From an uncultured Marinobacter sp. (GTDB lineage Bacteria > Pseudomonadota > Gammaproteobacteria > Pseudomonadales > Oleiphilaceae), in NCBI RefSeq assembly GCF_913055835.1, contig NZ_CAJXKQ010000005.1, positions 62,001 to 126,000 on the forward strand: 64,000 nucleotides of DNA. The letters run 5' to 3'. Position numbers and translations under genes: made by a program. The notes beneath the pieces were generated by a model. That model had not been told where the DNA came from. It did no database searches and saw nothing but the letters and a program-made list of their open reading frames with translations. How positions within the stretch are numbered: position 1 is the first letter of the stretch; each line of letters begins with the position of its first letter. Of this stretch, positions 44,854-53,274 are shown piece after piece.

Positions 44854-45426
44854 TCAACGCCCGGGCGAGACTCGTGCCAGAACCGTGGGATCTTCCGACA
44901 GCGGCAAGGCGATAATGGCCCCCTCGTTCGACGACGGGAAAATGCCGGTCAAACCCGTGATGTTCACCTGATGCGACACCAGAATAACTGGCGCCCCATC
45001 CTCCAACTGATTCACCAGAGTAATCGTCTGCCGCGTCTGAGTCGGCCCGTCACCACGATTCCGGAAAAACGAATTCAGCGACGGCCACTCGGTCACCTCG
45101 CCCATGTTCATTCCGGTAGCGGTATCCATACAGCGACACCACTGACTGCTGAACACCCGAGCCTCCGTAATACCATGGTCCGCCAGAAACGGCTTCCAAG
45201 CCCGGGCCTGCTCCCGACCGACGTCGTTCAGATTCCGCTGGGTGCTGCAGTCGTTAATATCAAAGTTGCCCGGGTCGCCTGTACCCGGCGCCAATGCATG
45301 GCGGAGCATAAGAACAGCCCGCCCGTCTCGCAAGGCGTCCCAGGCTTCTTCATTGTTATCGGCAGCAAAGGCCGGTAACGAAAACAGGAGCGCTAACAAA
45401 CCTGAAAATAGAATTCGGTTAATCAT
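44854..45426 (-). CDS. Periplasmic histidine phosphatase family protein
   Basis: 190 residues from the ATG at 45426, where a signal peptide begins (ILFSGLLALLFSLPAFA, cut near 22) and GAGAGG lies nine bases upstream. The open frame continues 233 codons further, but only across the hairpin repeat and antisense to the YaiI gene. Histidine phosphatase motifs: LMLRHALAPGTGDP (His nucleophile), SSQWCRCMDTA and SHQVNITGLTG (second His). Probably hydrolyses small phosphoesters in the periplasm. Confidence 0.87.
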   Translation of the reverse strand: MINRILFSGLLALLFSLPAFAADNNEEAWDALRDGRAVLMLRHALAPGTGDPGNFDINDCSTQRNLNDVGREQARAWKPFLADHGITEARVFSSQWCRCMDTATGMNMGEVTEWPSLNSFFRNRGDGPTQTRQTITLVNQLEDGAPVILVSHQVNITGLTGIFPSSNEGAIIALPLSEDPTVLARVSPGR

Positions 45427-45495
45427 CTCCGATACCTCTCTCAGAAATGTGGTCGCATGTCTTTGCTTTCGCGGATCGACCTCTGGAGACCGACA

Positions 45496-45603
45496 GAGGC
45501 ATTGGGGGTGCCCTTCCAAAAATGTTGAAGGCCAGGGATGGCCTGAAACAAGCGCACATGGACGTGCTCGTAGCGGTTTTTGGAAGGGCGCCCCCAATGC
45601 CTC
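45496..45603. repeat. Hairpin repeat element, copy A
   Basis: Left arm 45496-45522 and right arm 45577-45603 are 27 bases each and complementary except at one position (a T facing G, pairable in RNA). The arms contain ATTGGGGGTGCCCTTCC and its complement. The 54 bases between them hold a small inverted repeat GGCCAGGGATGGCC, followed by GCGCACATGGACGTGC, also self-complementary. It lies between the divergently arranged phosphatase and YaiI genes. No coding sequence. The core matches copy B at 58427-58529 while the arms do not. Confidence 0.85.
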
Positions 45604-45709
45604 AGCCACCATAGCCGAGAACCACGAAAAGATACGCGGATCCAGCCTACCAAGCTCACAACAACAAAAGGTAAACTTGCAGCATAGCCAAGCAAAAAAA
45701 GGAACCACC

Positions 45710-46162
45710 ATGCCAATCTGGGTCGACGCCGACGCCTGCCCCGTCCCAATCCGGGAAATCCTCTGCCGCGCCGCCACCCGCTGGCAAATCAACACCACCT
45801 TCATTGCCAACCACGCCATCAACCTGCCCCCGAGCCCATACATCAAACGCCGCCAGGTCCCCCATGGCTTTGATGTCGCCGACAACGAAATCATGGACCA
45901 GATGCACGAGGGCGATCTCGTGATCACGCAGGACATTCCCCTGGCCGCCGAAGCCATAGAAAAAGGCGCCGACGTATTCAATCCTCGCGGCCAGGCCTTC
46001 ACCAAAGAAAATATTCGCCAGCGCCTTGCCATGCGCAACTTTATGGAAGAAATGCGGAGTGCCGGACAGGTGACCGGAGGGCCAGCCCCCTTCAGCCAGA
46101 CCGACCGAAAGGAATTTGCCGACAAGCTCGACCGCTGGCTGCAAAGGAACCAGAAACGCTAA
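45710..46162 (+). CDS. YaiI/YqxD family protein (UPF0178)
   Basis: 150 residues, ATG with AAAAGGA upstream. Starts IWVDADACPVPIREIL and has NEIMDQMHEGDLVITQDIPLA (as VITQDIPLA) and NPRGQAFTKENI, the UPF0178 pattern with conserved Asp residues arranged as in PIN-like nucleases. Biochemical function unproven. The usual family length is kept. It is followed by the apyrase gene 76 bases on. Confidence 0.88.
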   Translation: MPIWVDADACPVPIREILCRAATRWQINTTFIANHAINLPPSPYIKRRQVPHGFDVADNEIMDQMHEGDLVITQDIPLAAEAIEKGADVFNPRGQAFTKENIRQRLAMRNFMEEMRSAGQVTGGPAPFSQTDRKEFADKLDRWLQRNQKR

Positions 46163-46238
46163 CCGCTAAGGCTGGCAATACCCTGCATAGTTGTCCAAGG
46201 TAGAGGAGTACCACGCAACGCCAAACGGGAGTATAGCC

Positions 46239-47201
46239 ATGAGCCAGAAACCCGCAGATATTGCGCGCCTCGAACGTTACGGGCCGGAGACCAGCGAATA
46301 CACTTTGGCAATCATCACGGATGAAGACCATGCCTCCCAGGTCGAACTCGAGGATGGGCAGATCGCATGGAAGTCCACCCTCCGTTACGACAAACTCTAC
46401 CGCGAACATAACCCTTCCACCGGCAAGGTTCGTTACCGTATGGAAGAAATCCCCGAACAGGACGGCGGCGAACACCAGCTGATAAGTCTTATCGCGGAAG
46501 GCGGTCGCGGCGCCGAATTCTCGGAACTGGTCATGTTTGGTGAACGGCTGCTCACTTTTGATGATCGCACCGGCCTGGTCTGCGAAATCCGCAATGAAAA
46601 CCAGCTGGTTCCTCGACATATTCTCATGACCGGCAGTGGGGATGAGAAATTCAAAGGTTTCAAAAGCGAGTGGGCAACCCTGAAGGGCGAACACATGATT
46701 GTCGGCAGCCACGGCAAGAACAGTCAGGAAGAGTGGATCAAGGTCCTGGACCGGAATTACGGCCTGACAAGCATCGACTGGCATCAATACTACCATTCCA
46801 TGCGCCAAGCCCTGGGCATAGGCCATCAGGGCTACGTGACTCACGAAGCGGCGGAATGGCACCCCTACCGGAATCAATGGCTTTTCTTTCCCCGTAAGAT
46901 TTCCGCCACTCCCTTTGATGAAACCGTGGACGAGCGGGAGCGCGGCGGCAATACACTGATTATCGCCAACACCGACTTCTCCGATATCAGAACACTGGAT
47001 ATCGGTCCGCGCACTCCGGAAAGGGGCGTGTCCTCATTCAAGCTTATCCCCGGCCGGCCTGATGAATGCATAGGTTTGAAGAGTGTCGAAATCGGCGAGC
47101 GTACGGAAACCTATCTGTTCTGCTTTGATCTGGAAGGTAACCTGTTGCAGGAGGATACATTAATTGGGCGTTACAAATGTGAGGGTATCGAAATACTCTG
47201 A
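46239..47201 (+). CDS. Apyrase-family (CANT1-type) calcium-dependent nucleotidase
   Basis: 320 residues from the ATG at 46239 (GGGAG upstream). The sequence follows the five-bladed propeller of human CANT1 and insect apyrases closely: FSELVMFGERLLTFDDRTG, GFKSEWATLK, GYVTHEAAEWHPY, WLFFPRKIS, GVSSFKLIPG, LKSVEIGERTE and the ending YKCEGIEIL. Known members hydrolyse UDP, GDP or ADP using Ca2+. No signal peptide is apparent from this start, so unlike the animal enzymes it looks cytoplasmic. The family is patchy in bacteria. Activity is inferred from homology only. Confidence 0.85.
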   Translation: MSQKPADIARLERYGPETSEYTLAIITDEDHASQVELEDGQIAWKSTLRYDKLYREHNPSTGKVRYRMEEIPEQDGGEHQLISLIAEGGRGAEFSELVMFGERLLTFDDRTGLVCEIRNENQLVPRHILMTGSGDEKFKGFKSEWATLKGEHMIVGSHGKNSQEEWIKVLDRNYGLTSIDWHQYYHSMRQALGIGHQGYVTHEAAEWHPYRNQWLFFPRKISATPFDETVDERERGGNTLIIANTDFSDIRTLDIGPRTPERGVSSFKLIPGRPDECIGLKSVEIGERTETYLFCFDLEGNLLQEDTLIGRYKCEGIEIL

Positions 47202-47327
47202 AGCGCTGCATCAAGCATCCCGGCGGAGGATTTCGGCCTTATCGTGCAGGTTTCCAGCGAATTAAGAGTCATTTAAAAACTTTATTTTGCGAAACTTTTT
47301 ATTAGCTTGATGGACAGAGGCGTCGGG

Positions 47328-47353
47328 TGTGGTGATTAGAGCAATACACCACA
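47328..47353 (+). other. Stem-loop upstream of small exported protein
   Basis: Arms TGTGGTG (47328-47334) and CACCACA (47347-47353) pair perfectly around a 12-base loop. It lies 50 bases before the small-protein start and may belong to its leader. Upstream, 47202-47327, is AT-rich in part (TTTAAAAACTTTATTTTGCG) and probably holds a promoter, but I see no gene there. Confidence 0.4.
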
Positions 47354-47402
47354 TTCGATCATTCGCAGATCAAGTACCGACATACAGTGAAGAGATCGCG
47401 TT

Positions 47403-47606
47403 ATTAAACGCACAACGCTTTCCATCGCAGTGGCTCCGACTCTGATTGCAGCACCAGCCATCGCCATGGCTGCGGACAGGGACTGGATAGCAGAGACTCA
47501 GTATCTTGCACCAGACGGCTCCGAGTTCACTATTGACTCGGGAGTCCAGGAGATGACCGTCGATACCGCCTTGATGCCTTACGACCCGATGGATCAGCCC
47601 CTTTGA
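47403..47606 (+). CDS. Small exported protein of unknown function, apparent ATT start
   Basis: 67 residues if read from ATT at 47403. The next in-frame stop upstream is at 47388-47390 and no ATG, GTG or TTG lies between. Read from ATT, the product begins with a textbook Sec signal: KRTTLSIAVAP, LIAAPAIAMA, then Ala-Asp at the cleavage site near residue 23. The mature part is about 44 residues and acidic (DWIAETQYLAPDGSEF, QEMTVDTALMPYDP). A GTG at 47430 or ATG at 47463 would lose most of the signal. GAAGAG lies about ten bases before the ATT. Family not recognised. A Fur-like box starts at its stop codon. Confidence 0.55.
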   Translation: MKRTTLSIAVAPTLIAAPAIAMAADRDWIAETQYLAPDGSEFTIDSGVQEMTVDTALMPYDPMDQPL

Positions 47607-47623
47607 TAATGATTCTCTTTTAA
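47605..47623 (+). promoter_or_regulatory. Fur-like box before the ABC exporter
   Basis: GATAATGATTCTCTTTTAA agrees with 13 of 19 positions of the Fur consensus, including the full first nine. It begins in the stop codon of the small exported protein and ends 61 bases before the exporter start. Other Fur-like sites and iron genes follow, which supports it. Confidence 0.6.
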
Positions 47624-47684
47624 TTTCTACCCGAAGCAGCTAACCTTTGCGCTCTTTATCTTTCAAGTCTGTAAAGAGCGCCCC

Positions 47685-49487
47685 ATGTCCAGCCAAGATC
47701 ACAAAACCACCAGCAGTTTTGCTGCCCTCGCCCGCCTGCTCAGATACGCCCGGGGATATCGCCGGCAGATCATCGCTGCCACCACCTGTTCGATCATCAA
47801 CAAGCTGTTCGATATTGCTCCGGAAATTCTGATCGGCGTTGCCATCGATGTGGTCGTCAACCAGGAAGAGAGCTTTGTGGCGGGTCTGGGTTTTGAGACG
47901 GCTCAGGAACAAATCACCATTCTGGCCGTGCTCACCTTCTTTATCTGGGCTGGCGAATCCCTGTTCGAATACCTGTTCCAGATCCTGTGGCGTAACCTCG
48001 CCCAGCGACTGCAGTCGGATCTGCGGCAGGATGCCTACGAGCATGCCCAGCGCCTCGACATGAGCTTCTTCGAGGCACGCAGTTCCGGCCAACTGGTGGC
48101 CACCATGAATGACGACGTGAACCAGCTCGAACGATTCCTGGATGGCGGCGCCAACGCCATGATCCAGGTATTGGTGACCGTGGTTGCCGTGGGCGCGGTA
48201 TTCTTCGTGCTCTCGCCGCTCATTGCCCTGCTCGCATTCACCCCCATTCCCCTCATTATCTGGGGTGCGTTCTATTTCCAGCGAAAAGCCGGACCACTCT
48301 ACGCCGATGTGCGGGAAAAGGTGGGCGACCTGTCCAGCCGGCTCGCTAACAACCTCGGCGGTATCGCCACCATCAAGAGCTTTACCGCTGAGCAGCGAGA
48401 GGCCAGACGCCTGAAAGAAAGTAGCGAAGCCTACGTGGAGGCCAACCGCCGGGCCATCCGGATCAGCTCCGCCTTTATCCCGGTGATCCGGATGGCCATC
48501 CTCGCCGGCTTTCTGGCCACTTTCACGGTCGGCGGCATGATGGCCCTGGAGGGCAGCCTGAACGTGGGTGCCTACGGTGTGCTGGTATTCCTGACCCAGC
48601 GGCTGCTCTGGCCCCTGACCGGGCTTGCGGAAGTCATTGACCTGTTTGAGCGCTCCATGGCCAGCACCCGCCGGATTCTGGACCTACTCGCCGAACCCGT
48701 GCATGTGCGTGATGAAGGAGGCAAGGCTCTTCAGGAGCCGGTAAAAGGCGACGTTGAGCTGGATAAAGTAAGCTTTCACTATCCCTCCAGCGGCGCCGGC
48801 ATCCGGGATATCAGCCTGGCCGTGCCAGCCGGCAATACCCTTGCGCTGGTGGGCGCTACCGGTTCCGGCAAATCGACTCTGATCAAGTTGCTGCTCCGGT
48901 TCTACGACCCGAGCAACGGCGAAATCCGGATCGATGGCCAACCCATCCGCGACCTCAGCCTCAGATCCCTGCGCGGAGCAATCGGCCTGGTGACCCAGGA
49001 TGTCTATCTGTTCGAGGGCACCATTCGGGAAAACCTGGCCTATGGGAATCCGGCGGCCAGCGACGCCGAGATCACCGATGCTGCGAAAACCGCAGAAGCC
49101 TGGTCCTTCATTGAAGCCCTCCCTGAAGGCCTCGATACACCGGTTGGTGAACGGGGCGTTCGGCTGTCGGGCGGACAGCGCCAGCGACTGTCCCTCGCCC
49201 GTGCCCTTCTGAAAAATCCGCCGATACTGGTACTCGATGAAGCCACCAGTGCCGTGGACAACGAAACAGAAGCCGCTATCCAACGGTCACTGAAACGCAT
49301 TGGCCACAACCGGACCGTGATCATGATTGCCCATCGGCTCTCCACAATTGTTGATGCGGACTCCATTGCGGTGATTGAAGGCGGCAGGGTGCTGGAACAG
49401 GGAACCCATCGGGAGCTCCTCGAACAGGATGGCGCCTACGCCAACCAGTGGCGGGTACAGACCGGCCAGATCCAGGCCGCCGTTTAA
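47685..49487 (+). CDS. ABC exporter, half-transporter with fused ATPase (MsbA/MdlB-like)
   Basis: 600 residues. Six-helix transmembrane domain (about 20-330) then an ATPase domain (about 355-590): Walker A GATGSGKST, Q-loop LVTQDVYLFEG, signature RLSGGQRQR, Walker B ILVLDEATS and switch AHRLST. It functions as a homodimer unless a partner is encoded elsewhere. A Fur-like box in front and the siderophore operon behind suggest export of a siderophore or related compound, but sequence alone cannot tell this from lipid or drug export. Confidence 0.9.
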   Translation: MSSQDHKTTSSFAALARLLRYARGYRRQIIAATTCSIINKLFDIAPEILIGVAIDVVVNQEESFVAGLGFETAQEQITILAVLTFFIWAGESLFEYLFQILWRNLAQRLQSDLRQDAYEHAQRLDMSFFEARSSGQLVATMNDDVNQLERFLDGGANAMIQVLVTVVAVGAVFFVLSPLIALLAFTPIPLIIWGAFYFQRKAGPLYADVREKVGDLSSRLANNLGGIATIKSFTAEQREARRLKESSEAYVEANRRAIRISSAFIPVIRMAILAGFLATFTVGGMMALEGSLNVGAYGVLVFLTQRLLWPLTGLAEVIDLFERSMASTRRILDLLAEPVHVRDEGGKALQEPVKGDVELDKVSFHYPSSGAGIRDISLAVPAGNTLALVGATGSGKSTLIKLLLRFYDPSNGEIRIDGQPIRDLSLRSLRGAIGLVTQDVYLFEGTIRENLAYGNPAASDAEITDAAKTAEAWSFIEALPEGLDTPVGERGVRLSGGQRQRLSLARALLKNPPILVLDEATSAVDNETEAAIQRSLKRIGHNRTVIMIAHRLSTIVDADSIAVIEGGRVLEQGTHRELLEQDGAYANQWRVQTGQIQAAV

Positions 49488-49500
49488 CGCAATATATATT

Positions 49501-49519
49501 GATAGTGATTCGCATTTAA
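49501..49519 (+). promoter_or_regulatory. Fur-like box before the siderophore uptake operon
   Basis: GATAGTGATTCGCATTTAA, preceded by T, gives the 7-1-7 form TGATAGT-G-ATTCGCA and matches about 13 of 19 Fur consensus positions. It lies in the 68-base gap between the exporter and fhuC-like gene, 36 bases before the start codon, overlapping the AT-rich run AATATATATT that could supply a -10 element. Confidence 0.65.
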
Positions 49520-49555
49520 ATTATCCTGCAGGCCCTCAGCAATCCGGGAGCCTGC

Positions 49556-50329
49556 ATGCCTGTTTTTTTTGACGTTTCCAATCTTGGTGTCCGCATTGGC
49601 GACACCGCCATTCTTCAAAACGTGAACCTCGGATTCGTTGAGGGTGAAGTGACTGCCCTGCTCGGACATAACGGCTCCGGCAAGTCCACGTTGCTCAAGG
49701 TGCTTGCCCGGCAGCTTGCACCGTCTTCCGGCGAAGTACAGCTTCTGGGTAACCCATTCCGGAGCACAGGTGCGAGGGAGTTTGCCCGCAATGTCGGCTA
49801 TCTGCCCCAGCACCCCCCTGGGACCGATGGCTTGACGGTTCGCGAGCTGGTCGCCCTGGGCCGCTATCCCTGGCGCGGCCCGCTGGGCCGTTACAACGAG
49901 GAAGACCACCGGCTGATCACCCGGGCCATCGAAGACACGGGACTCGAGCAATTCGAGCATCGCTCCGTGGACACCCTCTCTGGTGGTGAACGTCAGCGGG
50001 CCTGGATTGCCATGCTGCTGGCCCAGCAGACCCGATGTCTGCTGCTCGATGAGCCTATTTCGGCCCTCGATGTGAAACACCAGGTTGAAACCCTGCGCCT
50101 GGTCCATCGTCTCGCAGAGCAGCGGGACCTCACGGTTGTCGTGGTACTGCACGATGTGGATCTTGCAGCGCGGTTCTGCGACCGACTCGTCGCTCTTAAA
50201 TCCGGCCAGCTGGTGGCCGATGGCAGCCCACGGGACATCATGGACTCCGGCATACTGGAATCCATTTATGGCGTCCCCATGGGCGTGATGGAACGGGCGC
50301 CAGGGCAGTGGGTGTCCTATGTTCACTAA
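49556..50329 (+). CDS. fhuC: Iron-siderophore ABC transporter ATPase (FhuC/FecE type)
   Basis: 257 residues: Walker A GHNGSGKST, Q-loop YLPQHPPGTDGL, signature DTLSGGERQRAW, Walker B CLLLDEPISALD and H-loop VLHDVDLAARFCD. It energises import of ferric siderophores through the FhuB-like permease. Its end overlaps the binding-protein gene by eleven bases. The arrangement C-D-B matches E. coli fhuCDB; no outer-membrane receptor gene is in the window. Confidence 0.92.
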   Translation: MPVFFDVSNLGVRIGDTAILQNVNLGFVEGEVTALLGHNGSGKSTLLKVLARQLAPSSGEVQLLGNPFRSTGAREFARNVGYLPQHPPGTDGLTVRELVALGRYPWRGPLGRYNEEDHRLITRAIEDTGLEQFEHRSVDTLSGGERQRAWIAMLLAQQTRCLLLDEPISALDVKHQVETLRLVHRLAEQRDLTVVVVLHDVDLAARFCDRLVALKSGQLVADGSPRDIMDSGILESIYGVPMGVMERAPGQWVSYVH

Positions 50330-51254
50330 TTCTGAACACTTCTGGCGGTACGCCGCGGCACTGCTGTTGAGCCTGCTGCCGGTCTTTGCCAGCGCCGCAA
50401 GCTGGCAACACGAACAGGGAACCCTGACCCTCGATCAAACGCCGGAACGGGTGATTGCTCTGAACTGGGCAGCCACCGAGGCACTGCTGCTACTGGGCGT
50501 CACGCCCATCGGCGTTGCCGATCGCGATGGCTATAACGTGTGGGTCAAGGAACCGGAGCTTCCCGAGGGTGTGGCCAATATCGGCACACGGGTGGCGCCG
50601 AGCCTCGAAGCCATTGCCGAGCTCAAACCGGATCTGATCGTCACCAGTTCCGAGATGGCACCCGCAGCCAACATGCTGGAGCGCATTGCGCCCACCTACG
50701 TTGTCAGCGTTTACAAGCAGGGCTCCCGCCCTTTCGAAAAGGCCAGCAGCATGCTGAAAACTCTCGGCGAGATGCTGAGCCGGGAAGAGCGTGCAGAGGC
50801 TGTCCTCAACGACATCGAACAGACCCTGCAGACCCAGCGCCGTCGGCTGGAGAATGCCGGCCTGACGGACCGACCGGTGGCACTGGTGAACTTCCTGGAT
50901 GACCGCCACGTTCGCGTCTACGCACCCAACGGCCTTTTCCAGAGCGCCCTGAACGCCCTGGGCCTTGAGAACGCCTGGCCGCACCCCGGGAACTACTGGG
51001 GATTCTCGGTCGTCGGGCTTGAAGCCCTTGCGCCCTATCAGGACAGCCGAATCGTTGTCATTTCTCCGACCCTGCCCGGGTTGTCTGACACCCTGGCCAG
51101 CAGCCCTTTCTGGACCTACCTGCCGCCGGTTCAGCGTGATCAGGTGTACCAGATTGATCCGGTCTGGCCGTTTGGCGGGGTTTTCCCAGTCAAGCGACTG
51201 GCAACGTTACTCGCTGAGGGTCTGCTGGCCGGAGGTTCAGACAATGTACGCTGA
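50319..51254 (+). CDS. fhuD: Periplasmic iron-siderophore binding protein (FhuD type)
   Basis: 311 residues. Signal peptide (about 11-26, ending ASA), then the helical-backbone class III binding fold: RVIALNWAATEALLLLGVTPIGVAD (ALNWAATEALLLLG), LEAIAELKPDLIVTSSEMAP, the long linking helix, and WGFSVVGLEALA. It passes the ferric siderophore to the permease. Overlaps its neighbours on both sides, as expected for one operon. Confidence 0.88.
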   Translation: MFTNSEHFWRYAAALLLSLLPVFASAASWQHEQGTLTLDQTPERVIALNWAATEALLLLGVTPIGVADRDGYNVWVKEPELPEGVANIGTRVAPSLEAIAELKPDLIVTSSEMAPAANMLERIAPTYVVSVYKQGSRPFEKASSMLKTLGEMLSREERAEAVLNDIEQTLQTQRRRLENAGLTDRPVALVNFLDDRHVRVYAPNGLFQSALNALGLENAWPHPGNYWGFSVVGLEALAPYQDSRIVVISPTLPGLSDTLASSPFWTYLPPVQRDQVYQIDPVWPFGGVFPVKRLATLLAEGLLAGGSDNVR

Positions 51255-53274
51255 AGCGGCAAATAGCCGGATCGGTCGGCCAACCCGGCCAGCAAGGTTG
51301 CCGGTGGCGGCCGCCCTGATCTGGTGTGGTGCATTTCTCGCGAGCGCGGCGCCCTGGTTTGGTCAGCTGGACCCGGGCGCACTCATCGCCGCCTTCTGGA
51401 CGTTCGAAGGCACCGACTACGCCTCGGTACTGGCCCACCACAGCTGGGCACCCCGTGTTGCCATGGCGGTTCTGATTGGCTTTGGTCTTGGCCTTGCCGG
51501 CGCGGTAACCCAACAGATTCTGGGCAACCCCCTTGCCTCACCAACAACCCTGGGCGTGGAGGCCGGCGGCCAGTTCGGGATAACGGTCGCGACCCTGTTC
51601 TTTCCAGGGCTGCGCGCGTTCAGTCCGGACCTGGTGGCGGTTGCCGGCGGCCTGCTGGCGATCGGTCTGGTGATCGCGCTCACCTGGCGCCTGGGTTTTT
51701 CACCGGTCACCGTGATATTGGCCGGCCTGGTGGTCACGTTTTTCCTGGGCGCCGTGAACATGGCGTTCCTGTTACTCAAGGGCGAGTGGCTGGGGAACCT
51801 GTTTATCTGGGGCGCGGGCTCCCTGGTCCAGAATAACTGGCAGCCGTTTATGGAACTCTGGCCCCGGGTATTATTGCTGGCCATATTCATGATCCTGCTT
51901 ATGCGCCCGCTCCAGGTCATGCAACTGGGACAGACCTCTGCCCGATCCCTGGGCGCCCAGGTCGGTCTGATCCGGGTACTGGCCCTGTTCCTGGTGGTTC
52001 TGATGAGTGCCACGGTCGTCAGCCGGGTTGGTGTCGTGGCTTTTATCGGCCTTGCCGCGCCGGTGCTGGCACGATTGCTGGGTGCCCGTACACTGTCGGA
52101 GCGGCTGATCTGGAGCAGCCTACTGGGTGCGGGTCTGCTGTTACTGGCCGATACCCTCGCCCATTGGGCCTCCACCTGGGGCGACGGATCTCTGGTGCCA
52201 ACCGGCACGACCACCGCCCTGATTGGCGGGCCGATTATCCTTCTGGCCCTGCAGGGCTTGAAGAATACCCATCATATGCCCGGGCAGGATGACAACCCAG
52301 CCGGTTTCCTGCCCAAAAGACGTTCCACCTTTGTGATTGGCGGAGTCATAGCCGCCCTACTTCTGGGCACCATCGCTATCTCCATGGGTTGGTCCCCGGG
52401 GCTGGACGAATGGAGCTGGACTCCGATCGCCCAGTGGCACGAGGCGTGGGTCTGGCGCGGCCCCAGATTGCTAGCGGCCATTCTTGCGGGCGTGGCCCTC
52501 GGCCTGGCAGGAACACTGATCCAGCGCATGACAGGCAACCCCATGGCCAGCCCGGAGATGCTCGGCATCAGCGGCGGCGCGGCGGTGGTTATGGTCCTGA
52601 TAGTGCTGTTCGGTGCCGAAATTGGCCGGGCAGGACAGCTGGGAGCGGCTACCCTGGGTGCTGCAGCCGCTTTGGGATTGCTGATTTTGCTGGCCCGCAA
52701 GCACCGGTTTGCCGGCAACCAGCTCCTGCTTGGCGGGCTCGCCTTGTATGTCTTTATGGACGCGGGGCTTCGTCTGGTCATGGCGTCCGGTGGTACCGTC
52801 GCCTCGCAGCTTCTTAACTGGATGTACGGCTCCACCTGGCTGGTCTCGGAGGCCGAAGCTCTCGGGCTGTTGGCGCTCATCGTGCTGATTTCAGCTGGCC
52901 TGTTGGTGATTATCCGCCCACTGAGTATTCTTCCCCTGGGAGACACATCGGCCAGCTCACTGGGCTTACCGGTTACGAAAGTGCGTCTGCTTTTGCTTCT
53001 TTGGGCGGCACTGCTGACCGCTTCGGCGACGGTCGTGATCGGTCCGCTGAGTTTTGTGGGTCTGATCGCTCCTCACCTCGCCCGCGTTCTTGGCCAGCAG
53101 ACCGTTGGCCGGCAGCTCCTTGTGGCTGCCCTTTCCGGGGGCCTGTTATTGGGGGTGGCCGACTACCTGTCCAGAATTGTTGTATACCCCAACCAGCTTC
53201 CGGCGGGGCTTCTGGCCGCCCTGGTCGGTGGCCTGTATTTCCTTTGGGGGCTGAGTCGCCATGGCAGAGCCTGA
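51244..53274 (+). CDS. fhuB: Double-length iron(III)-hydroxamate permease FhuB
   Basis: 676 residues from the ATG at 51244 (GGAGG upstream). Two tandem FecCD permease halves (about 25-340 and 355-676), each with the coupling pattern GNPLASPTTLGVEAGGQFG or GNPMASPEMLGISGGAAV and the final FIGLAAPVLAR or FVGLIAPHLAR segment. About twenty membrane helices in all. The fused form is characteristic of FhuB for hydroxamate siderophores. The open frame before 51244 belongs to another reading of fhuD. Confidence 0.92.
   Translation: MYAEAANSRIGRPTRPARLPVAAALIWCGAFLASAAPWFGQLDPGALIAAFWTFEGTDYASVLAHHSWAPRVAMAVLIGFGLGLAGAVTQQILGNPLASPTTLGVEAGGQFGITVATLFFPGLRAFSPDLVAVAGGLLAIGLVIALTWRLGFSPVTVILAGLVVTFFLGAVNMAFLLLKGEWLGNLFIWGAGSLVQNNWQPFMELWPRVLLLAIFMILLMRPLQVMQLGQTSARSLGAQVGLIRVLALFLVVLMSATVVSRVGVVAFIGLAAPVLARLLGARTLSERLIWSSLLGAGLLLLADTLAHWASTWGDGSLVPTGTTTALIGGPIILLALQGLKNTHHMPGQDDNPAGFLPKRRSTFVIGGVIAALLLGTIAISMGWSPGLDEWSWTPIAQWHEAWVWRGPRLLAAILAGVALGLAGTLIQRMTGNPMASPEMLGISGGAAVVMVLIVLFGAEIGRAGQLGAATLGAAAALGLLILLARKHRFAGNQLLLGGLALYVFMDAGLRLVMASGGTVASQLLNWMYGSTWLVSEAEALGLLALIVLISAGLLVIIRPLSILPLGDTSASSLGLPVTKVRLLLLLWAALLTASATVVIGPLSFVGLIAPHLARVLGQQTVGRQLLVAALSGGLLLGVADYLSRIVVYPNQLPAGLLAALVGGLYFLWGLSRHGRA

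Noticed and set aside
45496..45603. The inverted repeats as insertion-sequence ends.
   Set aside because: Only 54 bases lie between the arms, there is no transposase and no flanking target duplication; a hairpin element fits better.
44854..46125. A 423-residue minus-strand open frame covering the histidine phosphatase and running back through the hairpin repeat and the YaiI gene.
   Set aside because: Only the part from 45426 has a signal peptide, ribosome binding site and family motifs; the rest is antisense to a conserved gene.
50965..51243. Upstream extension of the FhuB frame.
   Set aside because: It lies inside fhuD in another frame and gives Arg/Pro-rich low-complexity residues; the ATG at 51244 has GGAGG before it.
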